Source: Verrucomicrobiota bacterium
GTDB lineage: Bacteria > Verrucomicrobiota > Verrucomicrobiia > Limisphaerales > AV2
NCBI GenBank assembly: GCA_003219345.1
Contig: QHOP01000059.1
Span: forward strand, 1-11,036
Direction: 5' to 3'
Length of the DNA stretch: 11,036 bases
A program made the translations under genes and the position numbers. This document shows positions 1-6,839 of this stretch, one piece after another (the stretch's first letter is position 1; each line of letters begins with the position of its first letter). Below the pieces are notes generated by a model. That model did not search any database, had not been told where the DNA came from, and saw nothing but the letters and a program-made list of their open reading frames with translations.

Positions 1-2175
1 TGGACGATTCGCGACCAACCCGTCAGTGCCGTCAGGGTTGAGAACGTGCAAGGCCGGCCGACCGTCGTGCAAGTCAACAGCCGGCCCGTCAGCGATCCCG
101 ATCTGGTGGGCCGGTTCACCGTCGGCGCCAACGGCGCACTCCAGGAACACGGCGAGGTGGATGCACTCTACCTCAATGACGGCACCGGCCGATTCAGTCC
201 CGTTCCGTTCACGGGCGGAAGCTTTCTCGATGAGGACGGACAACCGCTGACCGAACCGCCGCATGACTGGGGGTTATCAGTGATGTTCAGAGACATGAAC
301 GGCGATGGCGCCCCGGATATCTATGTCTGTAACGATTTCCAATCGCCCGACCGCATCTGGATCAACTCCGGCAAAGGCCAATTTCGGGCCATTCCCCGGC
401 TTGCCCTGCGTCACACCAGCATTTATTCCATGGGCGTCGATTTTGCCGATATCAATCGCGATGGTTATGACGACTTTTTTGTCGCGGACATGTTGAGTCG
501 TCATCATCAGCAACGCCACAATCAGGGTGGAATCCTGTTTCCTGTTCATGTGACCATCGGTGAAATGGAAAACCGCCCGCAATACTCGCGGAACACCCTT
601 TTCCTGAATCGCGGCGACGGGACCTATGCGGAGATCTCTTCATTGAGCGGCACGATTTCGTCGGACTGGTCGTGGACTCCGATTTTCCTCGATGTCGATT
701 TGGATGGCTTCGAGGATTTGCTGATCACCACCGGCCACGAACTCGACTCGGCGAATGTGGATGTGATGAATCGCGCGGAAGCGATCATGGCCGCAAAGAA
801 ACTGTCCGCGCTCGAGCAACTTTATTTGCGCAAGATGTACGACCGCCTGGACGTTCCGAAGGTGGCGTTTCGGAATCGTGGAGACCTGACATTTGAGGAA
901 GTTGGTGACGCCTGGGGTTTCAACACGCGCGGGGTCGCTCACGGAATGGCCTTGGCGGACCTGGACGGGGACGGGGACCTGGACGTGGTGATGAACAATC
1001 TGAACGGGGCGGCCGGGATATATCGCAATGAGAGCAACGCGCCGCGTGTGGCGGTGCGCTTGAAAGGGCAATCGCCGAACACCCGCGGGATCGGGGCGAA
1101 GGTTTGGATGTATGGGGGCGCGGTGCCGATGCAAAGCCAGGAGATGATCTGCGGGGGCAGATACTTGAGCAGTGATGATTCGATGCGGGTGTTTGCGGCC
1201 GGGAGTCTGACCAACGAGATGCGGATTGAAGTGCGGTGGCGGAGCGGGAAACGGAGTTTGGTCAATGGGGTGAAGGCGAACCGGCTTTATGAAATTGACG
1301 AAGCCCAGGCAACCTCGAACCTCGAACCTCGAACCTCGAACCTCGAACCTCGGCCGGTGTTCGAGGATGTGAGCCGGTTGATTGGGCACCTGCATCATGA
1401 GGAGGAGTATAATGATTTTGAGCGGCAGCCGTTGTTGCCGAAGAAGCTCAGTCAGTTGGGGCCTGGGGTGGCGTGGCATGACGTGGACGGAGACGGTTGG
1501 GACGATTTAATCGTGGGCAGCGGGCGGGGCGGGCGCCTGGCGGTGTATCGGAACGATGGCAAAGGGGGGTTCAAGCCGTGGGCCGGGGCGCCCTTTGATA
1601 ACGTGGTGACGCGGGATCAGACGACAGTGTTGGGGACGCAGTTGGGCCTGTTGGTTGGCTCGGCGAATTATGAAGATGGCTTGACCAATGGAGGGTGCCT
1701 GAGGATTTATGACGCGACACGAAAGGTGAGCGGAGAGAGTGTGCTGGGGCAACGGTTCAGCGTGGGGCCGCTGGCTTTGGCGGACGTGGACGGGGATGGT
1801 GATTTGGATTTGTTCGTGGGAGGCCGAGTGCTACCGGGCCGGTATCCGGAACCGGTCGATTCGCTGTTGATGAAGAACGAAGGCGGTCGGTTGGTGGTCT
1901 TGCAACGATTCGAGAAGCTGGGATTGGTGAGCGGAGCGGTCTTTAGCGATCTGGATGGGGACGGGAAGCCGGAGTTGATATTGGCCTGCGAATGGGGGCC
2001 GATCCGGGTTTTTCACAACGACGGCGGCCGGTTCCAGGAAGTGACGCAGCAAGCAGGCTTGAGCGCCTACACGGGCTGGTGGAACGGAGTGACGACGGGC
2101 GATCTGGATGGAGACGGCAGGCAGGACATCGTTGCCTGCAACTTACGGGGATTTCATTGGAGATGGGACGGTTAG
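1..2175 (+). CDS. Broken VCBS/FG-GAP and ASPIC/UnbV repeat protein, 5' piece (gene 1 of the array, N-terminus outside window)
   Basis: The frame is open from base 1. A GTG at 46 is available but is not the true start, because residues before it (TIRDQ) already align with the downstream paralogue around its residue 219, so about 217 N-terminal codons lie to the left. Visible in order are the divergent insert, motifs DMNGDGAPD (from 292), DINRDGYDD, DVDLDGFED (691) and DLDGDGDLD, a first ASPIC domain (about 1045-1302, with QSQEMICGGRYLS), a heptamer-encoded linker, the HHEEEYNDFERQPLLP block, then DVDGDGWDD, DVDGDGDLD, DLDGDGKPE and DLDGDGRQD. Family knowledge: such proteins are secreted beta-propellers, often calcium-binding, with no known catalysis. 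After codon 2140-2142 the homology stops, and the frame ends 11 codons later at TAG 2173-2175. The product would lack the end of the second propeller and the second ASPIC domain. It is either a decaying copy or an assembly error. Confidence 0.9.
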   Translation, partial: WTIRDQPVSAVRVENVQGRPTVVQVNSRPVSDPDLVGRFTVGANGALQEHGEVDALYLNDGTGRFSPVPFTGGSFLDEDGQPLTEPPHDWGLSVMFRDMNGDGAPDIYVCNDFQSPDRIWINSGKGQFRAIPRLALRHTSIYSMGVDFADINRDGYDDFFVADMLSRHHQQRHNQGGILFPVHVTIGEMENRPQYSRNTLFLNRGDGTYAEISSLSGTISSDWSWTPIFLDVDLDGFEDLLITTGHELDSANVDVMNRAEAIMAAKKLSALEQLYLRKMYDRLDVPKVAFRNRGDLTFEEVGDAWGFNTRGVAHGMALADLDGDGDLDVVMNNLNGAAGIYRNESNAPRVAVRLKGQSPNTRGIGAKVWMYGGAVPMQSQEMICGGRYLSSDDSMRVFAAGSLTNEMRIEVRWRSGKRSLVNGVKANRLYEIDEAQATSNLEPRTSNLEPRPVFEDVSRLIGHLHHEEEYNDFERQPLLPKKLSQLGPGVAWHDVDGDGWDDLIVGSGRGGRLAVYRNDGKGGFKPWAGAPFDNVVTRDQTTVLGTQLGLLVGSANYEDGLTNGGCLRIYDATRKVSGESVLGQRFSVGPLALADVDGDGDLDLFVGGRVLPGRYPEPVDSLLMKNEGGRLVVLQRFEKLGLVSGAVFSDLDGDGKPELILACEWGPIRVFHNDGGRFQEVTQQAGLSAYTGWWNGVTTGDLDGDGRQDIVACNLRGFHWRWDG
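1311..1352 (+). repeat. Six perfect copies of heptamer AACCTCG inside gene 1
   Basis: AACCTCG occurs six times without interruption (1311, 1318, 1325, 1332, 1339, 1346). Seven is not a multiple of three, so three copies (21 bases) encode one seven-residue unit, and six copies give TSNLEPR twice. It sits in the linker after the first ASPIC domain (DEAQA) and before PVFEDVS. The unit contains no stop codon in any of the six frames. Simple heptamer arrays like this also occur between genes in some environmental bacteria, which would point to origin by slippage or dispersal rather than selection on the protein (recollection, not tested here). Confidence 0.95.
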
Positions 2176-3022
2176 TCTGGTGGAAGCCTATTTCGACCGG
2201 GAAATGAATGCGGTCGTTCCCTGGCGGGACCTGAGGGCCATGGCCCGAGCGCTGCCCTGTGTGCAGGAAAAATTCACCAGTTATCACGCGTATGGCGGGT
2301 CCAGCGTGGCGGAGACTCTGGGAGCGAAATTCAGCGCGGCCGAGGAATTAAGCGCCGCCACGCTGGACTCGATGGTTTTTCTGAATCGCGACGGAAAATT
2401 TGAAGCGCGCTCATTGCCGGTGGAAGCCCAGTTCGCGCCTGCTTTTGGCGTATGTGTCGGGGACATGGATGGGGATGGCAAGGAAGATGTTTTCCTGAGC
2501 CAGAATTTTTTTGCCACGCTTCCGGAAGAGTGGCGTCAGGACGCCGGTCGCGCTTTGTGGCTCAGAGGCGATGGTAAGGGAGGATTGAAGGCAGTGTCTG
2601 GCCAGGAAAGCGGCGTGGCGGTTTACGGCGAGCAACGCGGCTGCGCCCTGGCTGACTACGATGGCGACGGGCGCGTGGATTTGGTCGTGACGCAGAACGG
2701 CAATGCGACGAAGCTGTTTCACAACGTAGGGGCGAAGCCGGGTTTGCGCGTGCGGCTGAAAGGCGGTCCGGGCAATCCGACGGGAGTGGGGGCGCAGATG
2801 CGGTTGATTTACGGGGAGCGCAAGGGCCCAGCACGGGAGATTCACGCGGGGTCAGGATACTGGTCGCAGGATGGGGCGGTGGAGGTGCTGGGCACGCCCC
2901 AAGCCCCCACACAGCTCTGGGTGCGGTGGGCCGGAGGCAGGACCACGACAAATTCTGTTCCCGCCGGCGCGCGCGAGATCGAGGTTGACGTTGAGGGAAA
3001 GATGGGAGTGCTCCGCCAATGA
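2108..3022 (+). CDS. Broken VCBS/ASPIC protein, 3' piece (C-terminus of gene 1)
   Basis: This frame has an ATG at 2108, but the residues before 2144 (METAGRTSLPA) are out-of-frame reading of the preceding propeller motif. Homology to genes 2 and 3 begins at Tyr 2144-2146. From there it carries a degenerate motif DFIGDGTVS, the block from VPWRDL to FLNRDGKFEAR, motifs DMDGDGKED and DYDGDGRVD, and the second ASPIC domain (about 2740-2990, with REIHAGSGYWSQD), ending at TGA 3020-3022. It has no signal peptide, so a separately translated product would stay in the cytoplasm and is unlikely to be useful. Its sequence is closer to gene 3 than to gene 2, the reverse of the upstream piece. Its end overlaps the start of gene 2 by four bases. 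The best reading is the 3' remnant of one disrupted gene. Confidence 0.8.
   Translation: METAGRTSLPATYGDFIGDGTVSLVEAYFDREMNAVVPWRDLRAMARALPCVQEKFTSYHAYGGSSVAETLGAKFSAAEELSAATLDSMVFLNRDGKFEARSLPVEAQFAPAFGVCVGDMDGDGKEDVFLSQNFFATLPEEWRQDAGRALWLRGDGKGGLKAVSGQESGVAVYGEQRGCALADYDGDGRVDLVVTQNGNATKLFHNVGAKPGLRVRLKGGPGNPTGVGAQMRLIYGERKGPAREIHAGSGYWSQDGAVEVLGTPQAPTQLWVRWAGGRTTTNSVPAGAREIEVDVEGKMGVLRQ
2142..2144 (+). other. Frame-breaking 53-base deletion junction in gene 1
   Basis: Genes 2 and 3 both have exactly 18 codons between the Asn of DIIA(S/G)N and the following YGD. In gene 1 those 18 codons are replaced by a single T (2143): aac (2140-2142), t, tac (2144-2146). This is a net loss of 53 bases and moves the reading from frame 1 to frame 2. 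The homology resumes immediately as YGDFIGDGTV. No long direct repeat flanks the joint. It could be a true deletion or an assembly collapse. Confidence 0.85.
3004..3022 (+). promoter_or_regulatory. Ribosome binding site and ATGA stop-start overlap, gene 1 to gene 2
   Basis: GGGAG at 3004-3008 lies ten bases before ATG 3019-3021 and inside the last codons of gene 1. The stop TGA 3020-3022 shares bases with the start. This is the usual arrangement for translational coupling in an operon. The context CGCCAATGAA is repeated exactly at the gene 3/gene 4 joint, so it appears to have been copied with the duplicated unit. If gene 1 is broken, ribosomes stopping at 2175 would not reach this joint, so gene 2 would depend on its own ribosome binding site. 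Confidence 0.7.
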
Positions 3023-6000
3023 AATGTTTTTTGAGTGGGCAACACTCCGTCGCAAACGCACTGCTTCAGCTTGCCCTTGGGTCCTTGTTCCTGGCGCAAA
3101 GTGGATCCCTGGCTGAAAGCAGCGGGTTGAATTGGCAAACCGGACCAGGCTATCGTTGGAGCGAATTGCCGGTGCCCCAAATCGGCAAGACCGGTTTCAC
3201 ATTCCTGCTGCCGGAAACCACCGGGATTACCTTTACCAACTTTATTACCGATGAACGATCAGTCACCAACCAGAATCTGTTGAACGGTTCGGGGGTTGCG
3301 CTGGGGGACGCGGACGGCGACGGCCGGTGTGATGTCTATCTATGCCGTCTCGACGGCAACAACAACAAACTCTTCCGCAATCTCGGCAATTGGAAATTCG
3401 AGGATATCACCGATTCCGCCGGGGTCGGTTGCGGAGGCCAGAATTCGACAGGCGCTGTCTTCGCCGACATTGACGGAGACGGCGATCTGGACCTGCTGGT
3501 CAATTCGATGGGAGGCGGCACCCGGGTTTTCGTGAACGACGGCAAGGGTCATTTCAAAGAAACCACCGCGCAGGCCGGCGTCGCCTCAAGGACAGCCGGC
3601 ATGTCCATGGCGTTGGCGGACGTGGAGGGTGATGGAGACCTGTATTTGTATGTGTCCAATTACCGGTCTTCAACCATCCGCGAGGAGGTGGGCACAAAAT
3701 TCTCGATCAACATCGTCGATGGAAAACCGGTCCTGGTCAAAGTGAATGGCAAGCCGGCCAGCAGTCCGGAATACGCAGGGCGATTTGACGTCGGGCCGCA
3801 CGGTAAGATTCTTGAATTCGGCGAGGCGGACGTTCTCTATCTCAACGATGGGAAGGGACACTTTACGCCGCTTTCCTTCACCAACAGCGACTTTTTTGTG
3901 GATGAAGACGGAAAACGCTTAACGGAGCCGCCGGGCGACTGGGGACTCGCGGTCCAGTTTCACGATTTGAACGGGGATGGCGCCCCGGACATTTACGTTT
4001 GCAATGATTTGTTTACGCCGGACCGTATCTGGATCAACGATGGCAAAGGAAAATTCCGCGCCTTACCCAGACTGGCACTGCGCAATACGAGCACGTTCTC
4101 GATGGGGGTGGACTTTGCCGACGTGAATCGTGACGGGCTAGTTGATTTTCTGGTCGTGGACATGTTAAGTCGCGTTCATCAGAAGCGGCAGGTGCAGGTG
4201 GGTGAGTCCGGTCCGATTCTGTCACCAGTCGGTCTCTTCGATAACCGGCCGCAAGTCGAACGCAACACTCTGCAGATCGGTCGCGGTGACGGCACCTTCA
4301 CGGAAGTGGCTTTCTATGCCGGTGTCGAGGCTTCCGAGTGGTCCTGGACGCCGATCTTCCTCGATGTCGATCTGGATGGTTTCGAGGACATTCTGGTGGC
4401 GAACGGCCAACTACGCGACTTCCAAAACGGCGATATGCTCGACCGGCTCGAGTCTGCGCAGGCGGGCAGAACACTTTCGCGAGCGGATATTCTGCTTATC
4501 TGGGAACTCTTTCCCCGTCTGGAGACTCCCAAGGTGGCCTTTCGCAATCGCGGCAACTTGACCTTTGAAGAAATGGGCGCCGCGTGGGGCTTTAACACCT
4601 CGGGCAACTCCCGAGGAATGGCGTTGGCGGACCTGGACGGGGATGGGGACCTGGATGTCGTGGTGAATAATTTCAACGCGGTGGCCGGGGTGTATCGGAA
4701 TGAGACCGCGGCGCCGCGTGTGGCGGTGCGGCTGAAGGGTCAGGCGCCCAACACGCAGGGTATCGGGGCCAGGATTTGGCTCTACGGCGGGGCGGTTCCG
4801 ATGCAGAGCCAGGAGATGATCTGCGGGGGCAGATACTTGAGCGGTGATGATCCGATGCGGGTGTTTGCCGCCGGGAGTCTGACCAATGCGATGCGCATTG
4901 AAGTGAGGTGGCGCAACGGGAAGCGGAGTGTGGTCAATGGGGTGAGAGCGAATCGGATTTACGAGATTGACGAAGCCCAGGCAACCGCGAACCGCGAACC
5001 GCGAACCTCGAACCTCGAACCTCGGCCGGTGTTTGAAGACGTCAGCCAACGGCTGCAACACAGCCATCATGAAGAGGAGTATGATGATTTTGAACGGCAG
5101 CCGTTGTTGCCCAGGAAGCTGAGCCAGTTGGGGCCGGGAGTGGGGTGGTATGACGTTGATGGAGACGGGTGGGAGGACCTGATCATCGGCAGCGGGCGTG
5201 GGGGACAGTTGGCCGTGTATCGCAATGACGGGCACGGTGGTTTTCAGCGGTGGAACGGGGTGCCCTTTGAGCGGGTGGTGACGAGGGATCAGACGACGGT
5301 GTTGGGGACAGAGTTTGGTTTGTTGGCTGGTTCGGCGAACTACGAGGACGGGCTCACCAACGGCGGGTGCGTGCGGATTTATGAAGCGAAACGGAAGGTG
5401 AGCGGGGAGAGTGTGCTGGGGCAACGGTTCAGCGCGGGGCCGCTCGCTCTGGCGGACGTGGATGGAGACGGCGACTTGGACTTGTTTGTGGGCGGACGCG
5501 TGGTGGCCGGTCGGTATCCGGAGGCGACGGATTCACTGTTGTTGAAGAACCAAGGGGGCCGCCTGATGCTGGATCAGCGGTTGGAGAAGGTGGGATTGAC
5601 CAGCGGCGCGGTTTTTAGCGATCTGGACAATGACGGACAGCCGGACCTGGTATTGGCGTGTGAATGGGGGCCAGTGCGAGTATTTCACAATGAGGGTGGA
5701 AAGTTGAAGGAAATGACCGAACAATGGGGGCTGAGCCGTTACACGGGCTGGTGGAACGGCGTTACCACGGGAGACATGGACGGAGACGGGCGGCTGGACA
5801 TTATCGCGAGCAACTGGGGTCTGAACAGCAAGTATCGAACAAGCCCGGAACATCCGCGGAAGATTTATTACGGTGACCTGGACGGCAACGGGACGGTGGA
5901 CGTGATCGAGGCCTATTATGACGCGGGGATGAAAACGGAGGTGCCGGAGCGGCGCTGGCGTGCGGCGGGCACGGCGCTGCCGTTTTTGAGGGAGAAATTC

Positions 6001-6744
6001 AGCACGTACGAAGCCTACGGCAAGGCGAGCCTCAAAGAGATTTACGGGGACAAGCTCAAGCAGATGAAGGTCGTGGAAGCGAACACATTGGAGAGCATGG
6101 CCTTTTTGAACCGGGGCGATCACTTTGAAGCGCGGGCGTTGCCGCTGGAGGCGCAGTTAGCGCCGGCCTTCGCGGTGTGCGTGGGGGACTATGATGGGGA
6201 CGGGAAAGAGGACCTGTTTCTGAGTCAGAATTTTTTCCCGATGAACCCGGAGACTTCCCGGTGTGATGCGGGAAGGGGCTTGTGGCTGAAGGGGGACGGG
6301 AAAGGCAATTTGGCAGCGGTGGCTGGGCAGGAGAGCGGAGTGATGGTGTATGGGGAGCAACGAGGCGCGGCGCTCTGCGACTACGATGGAGATGGGCGTA
6401 TTGACCTGGTGGTGACGCAGAACGGGGCGGAGACGAAGTTATATCACAATGTGGGAGCCCAACCGGGATTGTTGGTGCGGTTGAAAGGCTCGGCGGGCAA
6501 TCCACAGGCAGTCGGGGCGCAGGTACGCCTGAAATTCAGAGATCACTTCGGCCCGGCGCGAGAGGTCCATGCCGGCAGCGGATACTGGTCGCAGGACAGC
6601 GCGGTGCAGGTGCTGGGGACGCCTGAGCCGCCGACGCAAATCCAGGTCCGGTGGCCCGGAGGAAAAACCAGCCTGTCGGAGGTTCCTGCGGGATCGAAGA
6701 ACATTTCTGTCGATGCGGCCGGAAAAGTGGAGGTCATCCGCTGA
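3019..6744 (+). CDS. Secreted double VCBS/FG-GAP propeller protein with two ASPIC/UnbV domains (gene 2)
   Basis: 1241 residues, intact. The ATG is supported by GGGAG at 3004 and by a Sec signal peptide (hydrophobic core about residues 14-26, possible cleavage after SLA, residue 32). Fourteen DxDxDG-type motifs start near residues 97, 150, 201, 316, 368, 449, 538, then 712, 813, 868, 919, 953, 1057 and 1121: seven before and seven after a first ASPIC domain (about 567-650). A second ASPIC domain fills about 1150-1238. Motif 3 is degraded (DVEGDGDLY) while gene 3 keeps it intact. A 115-residue spacing between motifs 3 and 4 holds a divergent insert. The linker at about 655-672 is encoded by heptamers. 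There is no lipobox, transmembrane anchor or C-terminal sorting signal, so it is probably periplasmic or extracellular. Family knowledge suggests a binding scaffold that probably uses calcium; ligand and partner are unknown. Confidence 0.93.
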   Translation: MKCFLSGQHSVANALLQLALGSLFLAQSGSLAESSGLNWQTGPGYRWSELPVPQIGKTGFTFLLPETTGITFTNFITDERSVTNQNLLNGSGVALGDADGDGRCDVYLCRLDGNNNKLFRNLGNWKFEDITDSAGVGCGGQNSTGAVFADIDGDGDLDLLVNSMGGGTRVFVNDGKGHFKETTAQAGVASRTAGMSMALADVEGDGDLYLYVSNYRSSTIREEVGTKFSINIVDGKPVLVKVNGKPASSPEYAGRFDVGPHGKILEFGEADVLYLNDGKGHFTPLSFTNSDFFVDEDGKRLTEPPGDWGLAVQFHDLNGDGAPDIYVCNDLFTPDRIWINDGKGKFRALPRLALRNTSTFSMGVDFADVNRDGLVDFLVVDMLSRVHQKRQVQVGESGPILSPVGLFDNRPQVERNTLQIGRGDGTFTEVAFYAGVEASEWSWTPIFLDVDLDGFEDILVANGQLRDFQNGDMLDRLESAQAGRTLSRADILLIWELFPRLETPKVAFRNRGNLTFEEMGAAWGFNTSGNSRGMALADLDGDGDLDVVVNNFNAVAGVYRNETAAPRVAVRLKGQAPNTQGIGARIWLYGGAVPMQSQEMICGGRYLSGDDPMRVFAAGSLTNAMRIEVRWRNGKRSVVNGVRANRIYEIDEAQATANREPRTSNLEPRPVFEDVSQRLQHSHHEEEYDDFERQPLLPRKLSQLGPGVGWYDVDGDGWEDLIIGSGRGGQLAVYRNDGHGGFQRWNGVPFERVVTRDQTTVLGTEFGLLAGSANYEDGLTNGGCVRIYEAKRKVSGESVLGQRFSAGPLALADVDGDGDLDLFVGGRVVAGRYPEATDSLLLKNQGGRLMLDQRLEKVGLTSGAVFSDLDNDGQPDLVLACEWGPVRVFHNEGGKLKEMTEQWGLSRYTGWWNGVTTGDMDGDGRLDIIASNWGLNSKYRTSPEHPRKIYYGDLDGNGTVDVIEAYYDAGMKTEVPERRWRAAGTALPFLREKFSTYEAYGKASLKEIYGDKLKQMKVVEANTLESMAFLNRGDHFEARALPLEAQLAPAFAVCVGDYDGDGKEDLFLSQNFFPMNPETSRCDAGRGLWLKGDGKGNLAAVAGQESGVMVYGEQRGAALCDYDGDGRIDLVVTQNGAETKLYHNVGAQPGLLVRLKGSAGNPQAVGAQVRLKFRDHFGPAREVHAGSGYWSQDSAVQVLGTPEPPTQIQVRWPGGKTSLSEVPAGSKNISVDAAGKVEVIR
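4983..5024 (+). repeat. Six heptamers inside gene 2: three AACCGCG then three AACCTCG
   Basis: Three AACCGCG units (4983-5003) are followed by three AACCTCG units (5004-5024). Total copy number and position in the protein match the gene 1 array exactly. They encode TANREPR then TSNLEPR between DEAQA and PVFEDVS. The variant is homogenised in blocks of three units, which is one 21-base coding cycle. Gene 3 has an unrelated linker of two fewer residues at this place (GAQPYQEPLKPETR). Confidence 0.95.
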
Positions 6745-6839
6745 TCCAAACCGGTGTCTGATCACGGCGTCCTCCGGCATGGGGTGGACGCTTTCGGCCG
6801 AGTGACGTCCTGCGGCGCAGTGGCATCGGCAGGTAGAAC
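6745..6839 (+). other. 95-base gap between genes 2 and 3, no clear signal
   Basis: This is the only intergenic stretch in the window. It has no convincing -35/-10 pair and no hairpin followed by a T run. The strongest small structures are the palindrome TCGGCCGA (6794-6801) and the tiny inverted repeat CTGCGGCGCAG. The other two gene joints are four-base overlaps, so this gap has either been inserted into, or diverged from, the ancestral coupled junction. At its right end AGG (6831-6833) is six bases before the TTG of gene 3, and an in-frame TAG at 6834-6836 limits how far upstream that gene can start. Confidence 0.6.

Noticed and set aside
1311..1352. CRISPR array or REP element
   Set aside because: The repeat is a seven-base unit with no spacers or dyad symmetry, and it is translated within a gene.
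2140..2175. Programmed ribosomal frameshift in gene 1
   Set aside because: A frameshift would not restore the 18 missing residues, and there is no slippery heptamer with a downstream structure at the joint.
3019..3120. Lipoprotein signal in gene 2 (Cys at residue 3)
   Set aside because: The Cys precedes the hydrophobic core and no lipobox follows it. The segment fits an ordinary Sec signal peptide.
4411..5424. Long antisense open frame (337 codons), with similar ones at 640-1479 and 9759-10661
   Set aside because: These mirror the strongly coding + strand at equivalent places in the paralogues. The proteins are low-complexity and rich in Pro, His and Arg, with no recognisable domain or start signal. 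They are shadows of G-rich codon use.
3019..6744. Dockerin or EF-hand protein, because of many DxDxDG motifs
   Set aside because: The motifs are single, 50-100 residues apart, followed by hydrophobic strand residues and FxN-type segments, and accompanied by ASPIC domains. This fits FG-GAP/VCBS propellers, not paired EF-hands or dockerin duplicates.
6745..6839. Terminator and promoter in the only intergenic gap
   Set aside because: No hairpin followed by T residues and no plausible -35/-10 pair. The short palindromes are too small to call.
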